Source of the DNA: Leucobacter soli
Lineage (GTDB): Bacteria; Actinomycetota; Actinomycetes; Actinomycetales; Microbacteriaceae
Length of the DNA stretch: 64,000 nt
Assembly: GCF_910593785.1 (NCBI RefSeq)
Contig: NZ_CAJVAP010000002.1
Coordinates: 80,658-144,657, forward strand
Reading direction: 5' to 3'
Shown here: positions 32,337 to 40,627 of the stretch, piece by piece
Layout of the letters: the number at the start of each line of letters is the position of its first letter
How positions within the stretch are numbered: the stretch's first letter is position 1
Program-made: the position numbers and the translations under genes
The notes under the pieces: model-generated
The model's input: the letters and a program-made list of their open reading frames with translations, nothing else
What the model was told of the DNA's origin: nothing
Databases searched by the model: none

Positions 32337-33212
32337 ATGTCCGAACGATCCTGGTCCTTCTCGAAAGCGTTCCGCAACCTCTTCAGCGGGCCGGAACTCA
32401 TCACCGAGGAGACCTGGGACGATCTCGAGTCGGCGCTGCTCACCGCCGACTTCGGGCCCGAGGTCGCGGAGTCCATCCTCGACCAGCTGCGCGACGACGT
32501 CGAGCGCCATCGCGTCTCCGAGGTCGTCGAGCTGCGACGCATGCTGCGCGACGCGATCGAAGACCGCCTGGCCGCCTTCGATCCGACGCTCCGGCTCTCG
32601 GAACGCCCGGCAGTGATCCTCGTCGTCGGCGTGAACGGAGTCGGCAAAACCACGACCATCGGCAAGCTCGCGAACTATCTGCGCACCTTCGACAAGCGGA
32701 TCGTGGTCGGTGCCGCAGACACCTTCCGCGCGGCCGCTGTCGAGCAGCTCGCCACGTGGGCCGAACGCGCCGGCGTCGACATCGTGCGACCGCAGCAGCC
32801 GGGGCAGGATCCGGCGTCGGTCGCCTTCCAGACGATCGAACGGGCGGTGCAAGAGGGCCACGACATCGCGATCATCGACACCGCCGGCCGGCTCCAGACC
32901 AAGGGCGGGCTGATGGACGAGCTCGCGAAGGTCCGCCGCGTGATCGAGAAGCTGGCGCCCGTCTCCGAGGTGCTGCTGGTGCTCGACGCGACGACGGGGC
33001 AGAACGGCCTGGCGCAGGCCGATGCCTTCATCGAGCATGCCGGGGTGACCGGACTGGTCCTCACGAAGCTCGACGGTTCGGCCAAGGGCGGCTTCGTGCT
33101 CGCGGTGCAGCAGAAGACGGGTCTGCCGATCAAGCTCGTCGGCCAGGGCGAGGGGATCGCCGACCTGACCGGGTTCACCCCCCACGTCTTCGCTCAGCAG
33201 CTGGTCGGCTAG
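32337..33212 (+). CDS. ftsY: Signal recognition particle receptor FtsY
   Basis: SRP receptor GTPase that docks ribosome-nascent chain complexes at the membrane. The 291-residue protein contains only the N and G domains; the long acidic A domain found in E. coli and in many actinobacteria is missing. GTPase motifs are GVNGVGKTTT (about 98-107), DTAGRLQTKGG, and TKLDGSAKGG. The N-terminus begins directly with the NG helical bundle (SFSKAFRNLFSG), which contains an amphipathic stretch that could bind membrane. I use ATG 32337; the long upstream open frame is antisense to livH and not coding. ffh follows after 26 bp. Confidence 0.95.
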   Translation: MSERSWSFSKAFRNLFSGPELITEETWDDLESALLTADFGPEVAESILDQLRDDVERHRVSEVVELRRMLRDAIEDRLAAFDPTLRLSERPAVILVVGVNGVGKTTTIGKLANYLRTFDKRIVVGAADTFRAAAVEQLATWAERAGVDIVRPQQPGQDPASVAFQTIERAVQEGHDIAIIDTAGRLQTKGGLMDELAKVRRVIEKLAPVSEVLLVLDATTGQNGLAQADAFIEHAGVTGLVLTKLDGSAKGGFVLAVQQKTGLPIKLVGQGEGIADLTGFTPHVFAQQLVG

Positions 33213-33238
33213 GACCGGAAGGTAGGATCAGGAGCACT

Positions 33239-34843
33239 ATGGCAACTTTCGGAAACCTCTCCGCGCGACTCACCGACACCTTCGCGAAGCTGCGCACGAA
33301 GGGCAAGCTCTCGGCCGCCGACGTCGACGGGACGGTCCGGGAGATCCGGCGCGCGCTCCTCGAGGCCGACGTCGCGCTCGAGGTGGTCAAGGACTTCACC
33401 GGGAAGGTGCGCGAGCGCGCCCTCGGCGACGAGGTCAACAAGGCGCTGAATCCCGCGCAGCAGGTCGTGCAGATCGTCAACGACGAGCTGATCGGGATCC
33501 TCGGCGGCGAGCAGCGGCGCCTCGAGTTCGCGAAGACCCCGCCGACGGTGATCATGCTCGCCGGCCTGCAGGGCGCCGGCAAGACGACCCTCGCCGGCAA
33601 GCTCGCGAAGTGGCTGAAGGACCAGGGCCACACCCCCCTCCTCGTCGCCTGCGACCTGCAGCGCCCCAACGCCGTCACCCAGCTCGGCGTCGTCGCCGAG
33701 CAGGCCGGCGTCGCGATCTACGCGCCCCACCCCGGGAACACCGGCGTCGAGGGCGACCTCACTGTCGGCGACCCGGTGCGCGTCGCGCGGGACGGCGTCG
33801 CCGAGGCGCGATCCAAGCACCACGACTTCGTGATCGTCGACACCGCAGGTCGTCTCGGCGTTGACGCCGAGCTGATGAAGCAGGCGGGCGACATCCGCGC
33901 GGCGATCGACCCCGACGAGGTGCTCTTCGTCATCGACGCGATGATCGGCCAGGACGCGGTCGCCACGGCGCAGGCCTTCCAGGAGGGCGTCGACTTCACC
34001 GGCGTGGTGCTCACCAAGCTCGACGGCGACGCCCGCGGCGGCGCGGCGCTGTCGATCCGCGGCGTCACCGGCAAGCCCATCCTCTTCGCCTCCACGGGCG
34101 AGGGACTCGGCGACTTCGAGCCCTTCCACCCCGACCGCATGGCGAGCCGGATCCTCGACCTCGGCGATGTGCTCACCCTCATCGAGCAGGCCCAGCAGGC
34201 CTTCGACGAGGAGGAGGCGCGCCAGGTCGCCGAGAAGATCGCGAGCGATCAGTTCACTCTCGACGACTTCCTGAAGCAGATGCAGCAGCTGCGCGGCGCC
34301 GGCTCGATCCAGAAGATGATGGGCATGCTGCCCGGCATGGGCAAGATGAAGGATCAGCTCGCGAACTTCGACGAGCGCGAGATCCTGCACACCGAGGCCA
34401 TCATCCAGTCGATGACGCCGGATGAGCGCCGGAACCCGAAGCTCCTCAACGGCTCGCGGCGGCTGCGCATCGCGAAGGGATCGGGCCAGACGGTCACCGA
34501 TGTCAACTCGCTCGTCAACCGCTTCGAGCAGGCCGCGAAGATGATGAAGACCGTCGCCAAGGGTGGTGTGCCGCAGATCCCCGGGATGGGGCCGGTGCCG
34601 GGCATGGGCGGCGGCTACGCGGGGAAGAAGAAGCAGCAGGCCAAGGGCAAGGGCGCGAAGCGCTCGGGAAACCCGGCGAAGCGCGCCGCGGAGGCCGCGG
34701 GCCGGCCGACGACCCCGACCGGGGCGGGCGGATCCGGGTTCGGACTCGGCGCGGCGGGAGCCGCGGGCGGATCGACCGGAGCCGGTGCAGCGGGCCAGCA
34801 GGATCTCGAAGCGATCCAGAACATGCTCCGCGGCGGGCGATAA
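33239..34843 (+). CDS. ffh: Signal recognition particle protein Ffh (SRP54)
   Basis: GTPase that, with 4.5S RNA, recognises signal sequences on nascent chains. The 534-residue protein has an N domain, a G domain with GLQGAGKTT (about 108-116), DTAGR and TKLDGDARGG, and a Met-rich M domain (DFLKQMQQLRGAGSIQKMMGMLPGMGKM). The C-terminus is extended by about 80 residues: first basic (GKKKQQAKGKGAKR), then Gly/Ala/Ser-rich, ending in QDLEAIQNMLRGGR. The start at ATG 33239 has AGGAG upstream, and TAGGAT (33223-33228) offers a possible separate promoter with a leader of about four bases. Confidence 0.96.
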   Translation: MATFGNLSARLTDTFAKLRTKGKLSAADVDGTVREIRRALLEADVALEVVKDFTGKVRERALGDEVNKALNPAQQVVQIVNDELIGILGGEQRRLEFAKTPPTVIMLAGLQGAGKTTLAGKLAKWLKDQGHTPLLVACDLQRPNAVTQLGVVAEQAGVAIYAPHPGNTGVEGDLTVGDPVRVARDGVAEARSKHHDFVIVDTAGRLGVDAELMKQAGDIRAAIDPDEVLFVIDAMIGQDAVATAQAFQEGVDFTGVVLTKLDGDARGGAALSIRGVTGKPILFASTGEGLGDFEPFHPDRMASRILDLGDVLTLIEQAQQAFDEEEARQVAEKIASDQFTLDDFLKQMQQLRGAGSIQKMMGMLPGMGKMKDQLANFDEREILHTEAIIQSMTPDERRNPKLLNGSRRLRIAKGSGQTVTDVNSLVNRFEQAAKMMKTVAKGGVPQIPGMGPVPGMGGGYAGKKKQQAKGKGAKRSGNPAKRAAEAAGRPTTPTGAGGSGFGLGAAGAAGGSTGAGAAGQQDLEAIQNMLRGGR

Positions 34844-34894
34844 CCGGATCAGATCCTCGCCCGACTGGAAGAAAATACCTGATCGCGACAAAGT

Positions 34895-34923
34895 TTGCAT
34901 TACTGTTCCTGACGTGCGAGGAT
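34895..34923 (+). promoter_or_regulatory. Promoter of the rpsP-khpA-rimM-trmD operon
   Basis: TTGCAT (34895-34900), a 17-bp spacer and GAGGAT (34918-34923) make a reasonable sigma-70-type promoter about 90 bp before rpsP. The surrounding AT-rich patch (34871-34925) stands out from its GC-rich context. The resulting leader of 85-90 nt contains no obvious terminator. Confidence 0.45.
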
Positions 34924-35017
34924 AGACCGGTTCGCGCTCACGCGCCTTCGTGTCCCGCAGCGGACTGAGCTTCCGCGCCGTTCCCGGCGCGGCGACACCG
35001 ACCAATCAAGGAGCAAC

Positions 35018-35464
35018 ATGGCCGTCAAGATCCGTCTCAAGCGCCTCGGCAAGATCCGGGCACCCTACTACCGCATCGTCGTCGCCGACTCGCGCACCAA
35101 GCGCGACGGCCGCGTGATCGAGGAGATCGGCAAGTACGATCCGACTCAGAACCCCTCGTTCATCGAGGTCCAGGGCGAGCGCGCCCAGTACTGGCTGAGC
35201 GTGGGCGCGCAGCCCACCGAGCAGGTCGCGGCGATCCTCAAGCTGACCGGCGACTGGGCGAAGTTCACCGGCGAGGGCGATACCGAGTCGAAGGTCCTCG
35301 CGCCCGAGGCCAAGGCCGTCTTCGAGGCCGACGCCGCGAAGAAGCCCGTCCTGCGCCCCAAAGCGGAGAAGCCCGCCGAGGCGCCGAAGGCCGAAGAGGC
35401 TCCTGCCGAGGCCGAGACCGCTGAGGTCGCCGAGGCCGCCGACGCCGAGAACTCCGAGGGCTAG
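35018..35464 (+). CDS. rpsP: 30S ribosomal protein S16
   Basis: Small-subunit assembly protein. The 148-residue product opens with the S16 signature [21 protein letters not shown] (residues 2-22, quoted as a family landmark) and the core ends near residue 85. The remaining 60 residues form an Ala/Glu/Lys-rich tail, common in actinobacterial S16. ATG at 35018 follows AAGGAG. The KH-domain gene begins 3 bp after the stop, so the two are cotranscribed. Confidence 0.97.
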   Translation: MAVKIRLKRLGKIRAPYYRIVVADSRTKRDGRVIEEIGKYDPTQNPSFIEVQGERAQYWLSVGAQPTEQVAAILKLTGDWAKFTGEGDTESKVLAPEAKAVFEADAAKKPVLRPKAEKPAEAPKAEEAPAEAETAEVAEAADAENSEG

Positions 35465-35467
35465 CAC

Positions 35468-35740
35468 ATGGCCGGCTCGCTCGCGGAGGCGCTGGAGCAC
35501 CTGGTGCGCGGCGTCGTCGACCATCCGGACGAGGTCCGTGTCGACAACCGCGACACCGCGCGCGGCGAACTGCTCGAGGTGCGCGTGCATCCGCGCGATC
35601 TCGGCCGGGTGATCGGCCGGGGCGGACGCACGGCCCAGGCCCTGCGCACCGTGATCGGCGCACTCGGCGACGGCCGCTCGGTGCGGATCGACGTGGTCGA
35701 TACCGACGCCGACGGCTTCGACGGTACCGCCGGCGCCTGA
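35468..35740 (+). CDS. khpA: KH-domain RNA-binding protein KhpA
   Basis: A 90-residue single KH-domain protein. The nucleic-acid-binding GxxG loop appears as VIGRGGRTAQALRTVIGA (about 50-67), which is the KhpA pattern. KhpA forms a complex with KhpB/EloR in other bacteria and influences translation and cell elongation. Its conserved location between rpsP and rimM supports the call. The stop shares one base with the rimM ATG. Confidence 0.93.
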   Translation: MAGSLAEALEHLVRGVVDHPDEVRVDNRDTARGELLEVRVHPRDLGRVIGRGGRTAQALRTVIGALGDGRSVRIDVVDTDADGFDGTAGA

Positions 35741-36354
35741 TGTCGCCGGCTGACGGACGCCCGCAGGCTCCCCGCCCCGAACTGGGGCCGGGGAGCCTGC
35801 GCGTCGGTCGCCTGACGAAGCCCCACGGGCTCAAGGGCGGCCTCAAGATCGAGCTCTACACCGACAACCCCGAGTTGCGGTTCACTCCCGGGGCGCGTTT
35901 CCACCTGCAGGTGCCGGAGGACTCGCCCTGGTTCGAGCTCACGATCCGCATGCGCGAGCTGCGCTGGTTCAACGGCGTGCCCGTCGCCTTCTTCGAGGAG
36001 GTGTCCGACCGGACCGCGGCCGAGAGCATCGTTCGCGCGATCCTCTGGATCGACGAGTCCGCCGTCGCCGCCGGGCAGGAGGAGAACGCCTGGTACGACC
36101 ACGAGCTCGTGGGGCTCGAGGTGCGGAAGGACTCGGCCACCGGCCCCGTGCTCGGATCCCTCGCCGAGGTGCAGCACTTCCCCGCGCAGGATCTGCTCGC
36201 CGTACGGACGGCGGACGGCACCGTGCTGGTGCCCTTTGTCGAGGCGATCGTGCCCGAGGTCGACATCGCGGCCGGTGTCGTGATCGTTACCCCGCCCGCG
36301 GGGCTGTTCGACGAGAGCGAGGCCGTGACCGCCGAGGAGGGCGACGAGTCGTGA
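35740..36354 (+). CDS. rimM: Ribosome maturation factor RimM
   Basis: Binds S19 and assists late 30S maturation. The 204-residue protein has a Pro-rich N-terminal lead. The RimM domain begins [27 protein letters not shown] (about 20-46) with the family motif PHGLKG. The PRC-barrel region has [11 protein letters not shown] (about 120-130). It is longer than average because of an acidic C-terminal tail ([14 protein letters not shown]). The ATG at 35740 overlaps khpA by one base and the stop overlaps trmD by 4 bp (GTGA). Confidence 0.94.
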   Translation: MSPADGRPQAPRPELGPGSLRVGRLTKPHGLKGGLKIELYTDNPELRFTPGARFHLQVPEDSPWFELTIRMRELRWFNGVPVAFFEEVSDRTAAESIVRAILWIDESAVAAGQEENAWYDHELVGLEVRKDSATGPVLGSLAEVQHFPAQDLLAVRTADGTVLVPFVEAIVPEVDIAAGVVIVTPPAGLFDESEAVTAEEGDES

Positions 36355-37055
36355 GGGTCGACGTCGTCACGATCTTCCCGGGCTACTTCGACGTGCTCGA
36401 GCTCTCGCTGCTCGGCAAGGCGCGGGATCGCGGCCTGCTCGACGTGCGCGTCCACGACCTGCGGGACGCGGCCCACGATCGGCACCGGACGGTCGACGAC
36501 ACGCCCACCGGCGGCGGCGCCGGCATGGTGATGAAGCCGGAGCCGTGGGGCGAGACGCTCGACGGTATCCTCGCGGACGAGGGAGCGGATCCGGATCCGC
36601 TCCTCATCTTCCCCTCACCCGCGGGAGAGGTTTTCACGCAGTCGATGGCCCGCGAACTCGCGGGGGAGCGGCAGCTGGTGTTCGGCTGCGGTCGCTACGA
36701 AGGTATCGACCAGCGGGTGTTCGACGCCTTCGCGGAGCGCGGCCGCGTGCGGCTCGTCAGCCTCGGCGACTACATCCTGAACGGCGGGGAGGTCGCGGCG
36801 CTCGCCATGATCGAGGCCATCGGGCGGCTGCTGCCCGGTGTCGTCGGCAACCCCGAGAGCCTCGTCGAGGAATCGCACGAGGAGGACGGGCTGCTCGAGT
36901 ATCCGAGCTACACGAAGCCTGCGGTCTGGCGCGGCCGCGAGGTACCGCCCGTGCTGCTGAGCGGCAACCACGCGGCGATCGCGGCCTGGCGCCGTGAGCA
37001 GTCGATCGAGCGCACGCGCCGGGTGCGCCCGGACCTCCTGCCGCCGGGGGCCTGA
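36351..37055 (+). CDS. trmD: tRNA (guanine-37-N1)-methyltransferase
   Basis: SPOUT methyltransferase that forms m1G37 next to the anticodon and prevents frameshifting. The 234-residue protein begins [14 protein letters not shown] and contains the trefoil-knot SAM-binding elements [12 protein letters not shown] and [15 protein letters not shown] (about 115-150). The C-terminal tRNA-binding helices end [11 protein letters not shown]. The start is GTG overlapping rimM. This is the last gene of the rpsP operon before the sigma-factor insertion. In many actinobacteria rplS follows directly; here it is 2.3 kb away. Confidence 0.95.
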   Translation: MRVDVVTIFPGYFDVLELSLLGKARDRGLLDVRVHDLRDAAHDRHRTVDDTPTGGGAGMVMKPEPWGETLDGILADEGADPDPLLIFPSPAGEVFTQSMARELAGERQLVFGCGRYEGIDQRVFDAFAERGRVRLVSLGDYILNGGEVAALAMIEAIGRLLPGVVGNPESLVEESHEEDGLLEYPSYTKPAVWRGREVPPVLLSGNHAAIAAWRREQSIERTRRVRPDLLPPGA

Positions 37056-37087
37056 GGCGGATCCGAGACGATACGGCCCCTGCCGGA

Positions 37088-37101
37088 CATACCCTGGTAT
37101 G
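37088..37101. promoter_or_regulatory. Perfect palindrome CATACC-CT-GGTATG before the ECF sigma gene
   Basis: A 6-2-6 perfect inverted repeat ending 17 bp before the GTG of the sigma-factor gene. It overlaps a possible -10 (TATGAG) and sits where an operator for the sigma gene would be expected. It is too short and too far from a T-run to be a convincing trmD terminator. Confidence 0.4.
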
Positions 37102-37118
37102 AGGGAGGTCGTGTTCGG

Positions 37119-37676
37119 GTGCAAGACACAGACGACGCAACGCTGCTCGCCGATATCGTCGCGGGCAGCGAGGTCGCGCTCGCCGAGATCTATGCGCGGC
37201 ATCGGCGCGCCGTCTACGCGCAGGGCTACGTCGAGACCGCCTCGCGGGCGGACGCCGAAGAGGTGCTGCAGGACACGTTCTTCACCCTTTGGCGGAAGCG
37301 CCGAGGGGTCAGGATCGTCGGCGACTCGGCGCTGCCGTGGCTGCTCGTCACCGCGAAGAACCTCGCGCGCAACCGCCGGCGCTACCAGGCGCGGCGCGCG
37401 GCATCGGAGCTGCCGGACGAACTCGGCGACGACCGCGCCGACCCCGCACAGGCCGTGGTCCGGGGCGAACTCGCCTCGACCCTCGCCGAGGCGCTGGGCG
37501 GGCTCGAACCGATCGACCGGCAGATCGTGCACCTCTGCCTCGTCGAGGGGGCGAGCTACCAGGAAGCCGCGGATCGGCTCCGCTCGACGCACGCCACGGT
37601 GCGGAACCGGCTCAGCCGTGCGCGCAAGTCGGTGCGGGTGCGCCTCGAAGCGGAGACCGAGGAGGGGCGGGCATGA
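37119..37676 (+). CDS. RNA polymerase sigma factor, ECF family
   Basis: A 185-residue alternative sigma factor. Region 2 is seen in LAEIYARHRRAVYAQGYVET and DAEEVLQDTFFTLWRKR (about 20-62). Region 4 has LGGLEPIDRQIVHLCLVEGASYQEAADRL with the HTH continuing THATVRNRLSRARKSVRVRL (about 125-178, landmarks only). The start is GTG 37119, with GGGAGG some 11 bases upstream. The stop overlaps the downstream membrane-protein gene by 4 bp, the usual layout for a sigma/anti-sigma pair. The target promoters are unknown. Confidence 0.9.
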   Translation: MQDTDDATLLADIVAGSEVALAEIYARHRRAVYAQGYVETASRADAEEVLQDTFFTLWRKRRGVRIVGDSALPWLLVTAKNLARNRRRYQARRAASELPDELGDDRADPAQAVVRGELASTLAEALGGLEPIDRQIVHLCLVEGASYQEAADRLRSTHATVRNRLSRARKSVRVRLEAETEEGRA

Positions 37677-38221
37677 GCAGTGAACCGACTCCCGAGGAAT
37701 ACGATGCCCTCGGCAGGGGTGTGCTGCGGCGGGTGCGTCGCACCGCGCGCCGGCGCCGAGGCGCCCGGCTGGTCGCGGTCGGTGCCGCCGCCGCAGCGCT
37801 GACCGCCGTCGCGGTGGTGGCCGGCGGTTCGATGCGACAGGCGGTGGCTCCGGCCGATACGCAGCTGGCGCGCGAGGAGAGCGGAGTCCCGGACGAGGAT
37901 CAGCGGCAGACCGTGGTCTGCTACGAGCAGGCGGACGCGGACGCGCCGACCGTGACGATCGAGCCGGCGACGGGCGGCACCGAGGGCGGTGTCGCCGCCT
38001 GCGAACTGATCTGGGAGGCTCGCGTGCCCCTCGCGTACTCGGAGTCCGGCGGCCTGGGAGCCTCGGCGTCCGACGGTGAGAAAACATCGGCGCCCGAGCT
38101 GGCCGTCTGCGAGCTGCCCGACGGGTCGATCGCGGTGTTCCCCGACGACGAGGGGAGCAGCGACGAGGGGCGCAGCGACGACTTCTGCCGCGAACTGGGC
38201 GGGATGGTTGGCGCGCAGTGA
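37673..38221 (+). CDS. Single-pass membrane protein, possible anti-sigma partner
   Basis: A 182-residue protein with a short, very basic cytoplasmic N-terminus ([14 protein letters not shown]), one membrane helix (about 28-52) and an acidic extracytoplasmic part holding four Cys. Translational coupling to the sigma gene (ATGA overlap) suggests an anti-sigma role. No zinc-containing HxxxCxxC anti-sigma motif is present, and the cytoplasmic part is only about 27 residues, short for a known sigma-binding domain. It is either a divergent regulator or a surface protein controlled by the sigma factor. I do not recognise the family. Confidence 0.6.
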   Translation: MSSEPTPEEYDALGRGVLRRVRRTARRRRGARLVAVGAAAAALTAVAVVAGGSMRQAVAPADTQLAREESGVPDEDQRQTVVCYEQADADAPTVTIEPATGGTEGGVAACELIWEARVPLAYSESGGLGASASDGEKTSAPELAVCELPDGSIAVFPDDEGSSDEGRSDDFCRELGGMVGAQ

Positions 38222-38280
38222 ACCCGGGAGCAGCGATCTGAGACGCCTACCGGTGCGGAGGACATTCACGAGTAGCCGAT

Positions 38281-38304
38281 GAGATCCGGCAGTTGAGATC
38301 CGGC
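38281..38304 (+). repeat. Direct repeat GAGATCCGGC, two copies 14 bp apart
   Basis: Two exact copies at 38281-38290 and 38295-38304, just upstream of the lipoprotein gene. Start-to-start spacing is 14 bp. Possibly a regulatory site; no candidate binder is suggested by the sequence. Confidence 0.4.
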
Positions 38305-38337
38305 GGCTTCGTGCCGGGTGATGGAGGGGGAGCGCGC

Positions 38338-39231
38338 ATGAGGAGTCTGCTGGAAGGCGGCAGGACGGCGGTCGTCGTAGCGGCAGTGGCGGTGGCGCTG
38401 AACGCGGCGGTACTGCTCTCCGGGTGCGCCGCTCCCGCCGGGAGCCCCGGCGCGGCCGAGCCCGGCTCGTCCACGGACGTCGGGCCGAGCAGCGACTCCT
38501 TCCTGTGCATGGGTGAGCGGATCCCGCGGTCCGTGATCGACGACCCGGTGCGCATCGCCGACCTCGACGAGGCCGGGCAGGCCGCGATCGCGAACGCCAC
38601 CTACGACGACGGTTCGCCGCTCGATCTCGACCACCCCGAGAGCTGGAGCGTCGCTGAGCGGAACGAGACGCGGATCGTCCTGATCCGGCACCGTTTCGCC
38701 ATCGGCGCCGGCGTGACGGACGCCGCGCGCGGTGCCGCCGGGGAGGCCACCGGAGAGACCGGCGTGGACGACGCCGGAACCGTCCCCTACGATCCCACCG
38801 CGGAGCAGGACACCGAACGGATCAGCCTGACCACCGAGCTGTGGCCGGGGTGGGCGGTCGGCGCCGAGGGCTCCTGCACCCTGACGGTCGACCTCGGCGA
38901 ACTGCAGGTGCCCCACGTCTGGATGGACCAGGACGCTCTGCCGACGAGGGATTCCCGCGAGCTCAATCTGATGGTGCTCGATCCGAGCTGCGGCGGGGAC
39001 GCGGACATGCCCGACCGGATCGAGGTCGTGAGCCTCGAGGAGGACGACACCGAGGTGCGCGTCCTGCTCGGCGTGCGGCCCCTGCCCGACGGCGCCTACG
39101 ACTGCGCGGGGTTCCCGCCGACTCCGTACACGATCACGCTCACGACGCCGCTCGGCGAGCGCGACGTCGCCGACGCCTCCCGGCCTGTCAAGACCTGGAT
39201 CTTCGACTCGAGCCTCCTCGACGACGAGTGA
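38338..39231 (+). CDS. Hypothetical lipoprotein
   Basis: A 297-residue exported protein with a lipoprotein signal ending LLSGC (Cys about residue 29), then an Ala/Gly/Pro/Ser linker. The mature part has Cys in FLCMG, GSCTL, PSCGG and YDCAG, four residues that could make two disulfides. I recognise no enzyme motif. Start ATG 38338 follows GGAGGGGG; a GTG-type start 45 bp upstream would only extend the cytoplasmic end. It follows the sigma/membrane-protein pair after 116 bp and may belong to its regulon. It is the last gene before the rplS promoter. Confidence 0.7.
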   Translation: MRSLLEGGRTAVVVAAVAVALNAAVLLSGCAAPAGSPGAAEPGSSTDVGPSSDSFLCMGERIPRSVIDDPVRIADLDEAGQAAIANATYDDGSPLDLDHPESWSVAERNETRIVLIRHRFAIGAGVTDAARGAAGEATGETGVDDAGTVPYDPTAEQDTERISLTTELWPGWAVGAEGSCTLTVDLGELQVPHVWMDQDALPTRDSRELNLMVLDPSCGGDADMPDRIEVVSLEEDDTEVRVLLGVRPLPDGAYDCAGFPPTPYTITLTTPLGERDVADASRPVKTWIFDSSLLDDE

Positions 39232-39251
39232 TGCGCGCGCGGTCGGACCTG

Positions 39252-39303
39252 TGGCATAATAGATCCTTGTGCCACGGTGCGGTACTGCCGCGAGGGTCCG
39301 CAC
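39252..39303 (+). promoter_or_regulatory. rplS promoter (extended -10) and leader hairpin
   Basis: TGG followed by CATAAT (39252-39260) is an extended -10 promoter; no -35 is needed or seen. The predicted leader to the rplS ATG is about 110 nt. GTGCGG (39277-39282) can pair with CCGCAC (39298-39303) to form a hairpin. A structured leader could serve L19 autoregulation, but I see no match to a described L19 leader. Confidence 0.45.
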
Positions 39304-39378
39304 GAACCGTGAAGCACCGCATTCTTTCGAAAACTAGTCATGCGCCCCGACTCGCGGCGGACGCAGAGAGAGACCATC

Positions 39379-39729
39379 ATGCAGAAGCTCGACCACGTCG
39401 ACGCCGCCTCCCTCAAGAGCGACATCCCCGATTTCCGGGCCGGTGACACCGTCAAGGTGCACGTGAACATCATCGAGGGCAACCGCTCGCGCGTCCAGGT
39501 GTTCCAGGGCATCGTGATCGCCCGCCACGGCGATGGCGTCCGCGAGACCTTCACCGTCCGCAAGATCAGCTTCCAGGTGGGCGTGGAGCGCAAGTTCCCG
39601 GTCCACTCGCCGGCCATCGACAAGATCGAGGTCGTGAGCCGCGGCGACGTGCGCCGTGCCAAGCTCTACTACCTGCGCGGTCTCACCGGCAAGAAGGCCA
39701 AGATCAAGGAGAAGCGCGACGACGCCTGA
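39379..39729 (+). CDS. rplS: 50S ribosomal protein L19
   Basis: Large-subunit protein at the 30S-50S interface. The 116-residue product carries the L19 core: [44 protein letters not shown], and [21 protein letters not shown] start at ATG 39379 (AGAGAG upstream), which matches the usual N-terminus; an in-frame ATG at 39340 would add 13 residues. A hairpin 44 bp after the stop probably ends the transcript before lepB. Confidence 0.96.
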   Translation: MQKLDHVDAASLKSDIPDFRAGDTVKVHVNIIEGNRSRVQVFQGIVIARHGDGVRETFTVRKISFQVGVERKFPVHSPAIDKIEVVSRGDVRRAKLYYLRGLTGKKAKIKEKRDDA

Positions 39730-39772
39730 GCGCTCGACGCCTCCGCGTACCACGCTGAACCTTCAACGCTCT

Positions 39773-39803
39773 CAGGCTCCCTCCGGTTGCGGATGGGAGC
39801 CTG
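39773..39803 (+). terminator. Terminator-like hairpin after rplS
   Basis: CAGGCTCCC (39773-39781) pairs perfectly with GGGAGCCTG (39795-39803). An inner TCCG/CGGA stem closes a GTTG loop, so the structure is about 13 bp with one bulge. No T-run follows, as is common in actinobacteria. Confidence 0.6.
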
Positions 39804-39889
39804 AAGCGTCTGTGCTCGGCAGACGCCCCGGTTCGGCGTGCGCCCCATGCCGAAGCACCGCCTACCAGCCATGAGGATCCCGGAGGGAC

Positions 39890-40627
39890 ATGACCGACAC
39901 CGCCGCCGCCCCCGCGGGCAAGTCCCGCCGAGGCGGGTTCCTCGGGTTCCTGCGCGACCTGGTCGTGATCCTGGTCGTCGCGTTCCTGATCTCGTTCCTG
40001 CTGAAGACCTTCCTGGTGCGCAGCTTCTACATCCCCTCGGGCTCGATGGAGCACACGCTCGAGGTGGACGACCGCATCCTCGTGAATCAGCTCGTGCCCG
40101 GCGTCGTGGGCGTGAACCGCGGCGACATCGTCGTGTTCCGCGATCCGGGCGGCTGGCTGAACCTGCCGCCGAGCGTGAACACGGCCGCGCCCTCGCCGCT
40201 CGAATCGGTGCTGCAGACGGTCGGCCTCGCGGCCGACACGAGCACCGACTACGTGGTGAAGCGCGTGATCGGCATCGGCGGGGACCGGGTCGCCTGCTGC
40301 GATGCGGAGGGGCGCGTCACCGTCAACGGAGTGCCGCTCGACGAGCCCTACATCGTGATCCCCGACGGCGAGAGCCGATCCTCCGGGATCGACTTCGATG
40401 TGACGGTGCCGGAGGGGGCCGTCTGGGTCATGGGCGACAACCGGTACAGCAGCCGCGACTCCCGCTACAACCAGGAGCAGCCGGGCAAGGGATTCGTCAC
40501 CGAGGACGAGATCGTCGGCCGCGCGTTCGTCTTGAACTGGCCGCTGAGCCGCTTCGGCGTGCTCGGCAACTACCCGGACACCTTCACCGGGGTCGAGCAG
40601 GCGCAGCAGACGCATGGCGGGGAGTGA
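39890..40627 (+). CDS. lepB: Signal peptidase I
   Basis: Membrane serine protease that cleaves signal peptides. The 245-residue protein has one N-terminal membrane helix (about 22-42), the catalytic Ser52 in YIPSGSMEHTL, the general-base Lys124 in YVVKRVIGIGGDRV, and the later family box GAVWVMGDNRYSSRDSR. The CC pair right after the catalytic Lys region (VACCDAEG) is noticeable. ATG 39890 follows GGAGGG. The 3' end overlaps rnhB by 14 bp. Confidence 0.95.
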   Translation: MTDTAAAPAGKSRRGGFLGFLRDLVVILVVAFLISFLLKTFLVRSFYIPSGSMEHTLEVDDRILVNQLVPGVVGVNRGDIVVFRDPGGWLNLPPSVNTAAPSPLESVLQTVGLAADTSTDYVVKRVIGIGGDRVACCDAEGRVTVNGVPLDEPYIVIPDGESRSSGIDFDVTVPEGAVWVMGDNRYSSRDSRYNQEQPGKGFVTEDEIVGRAFVLNWPLSRFGVLGNYPDTFTGVEQAQQTHGGE

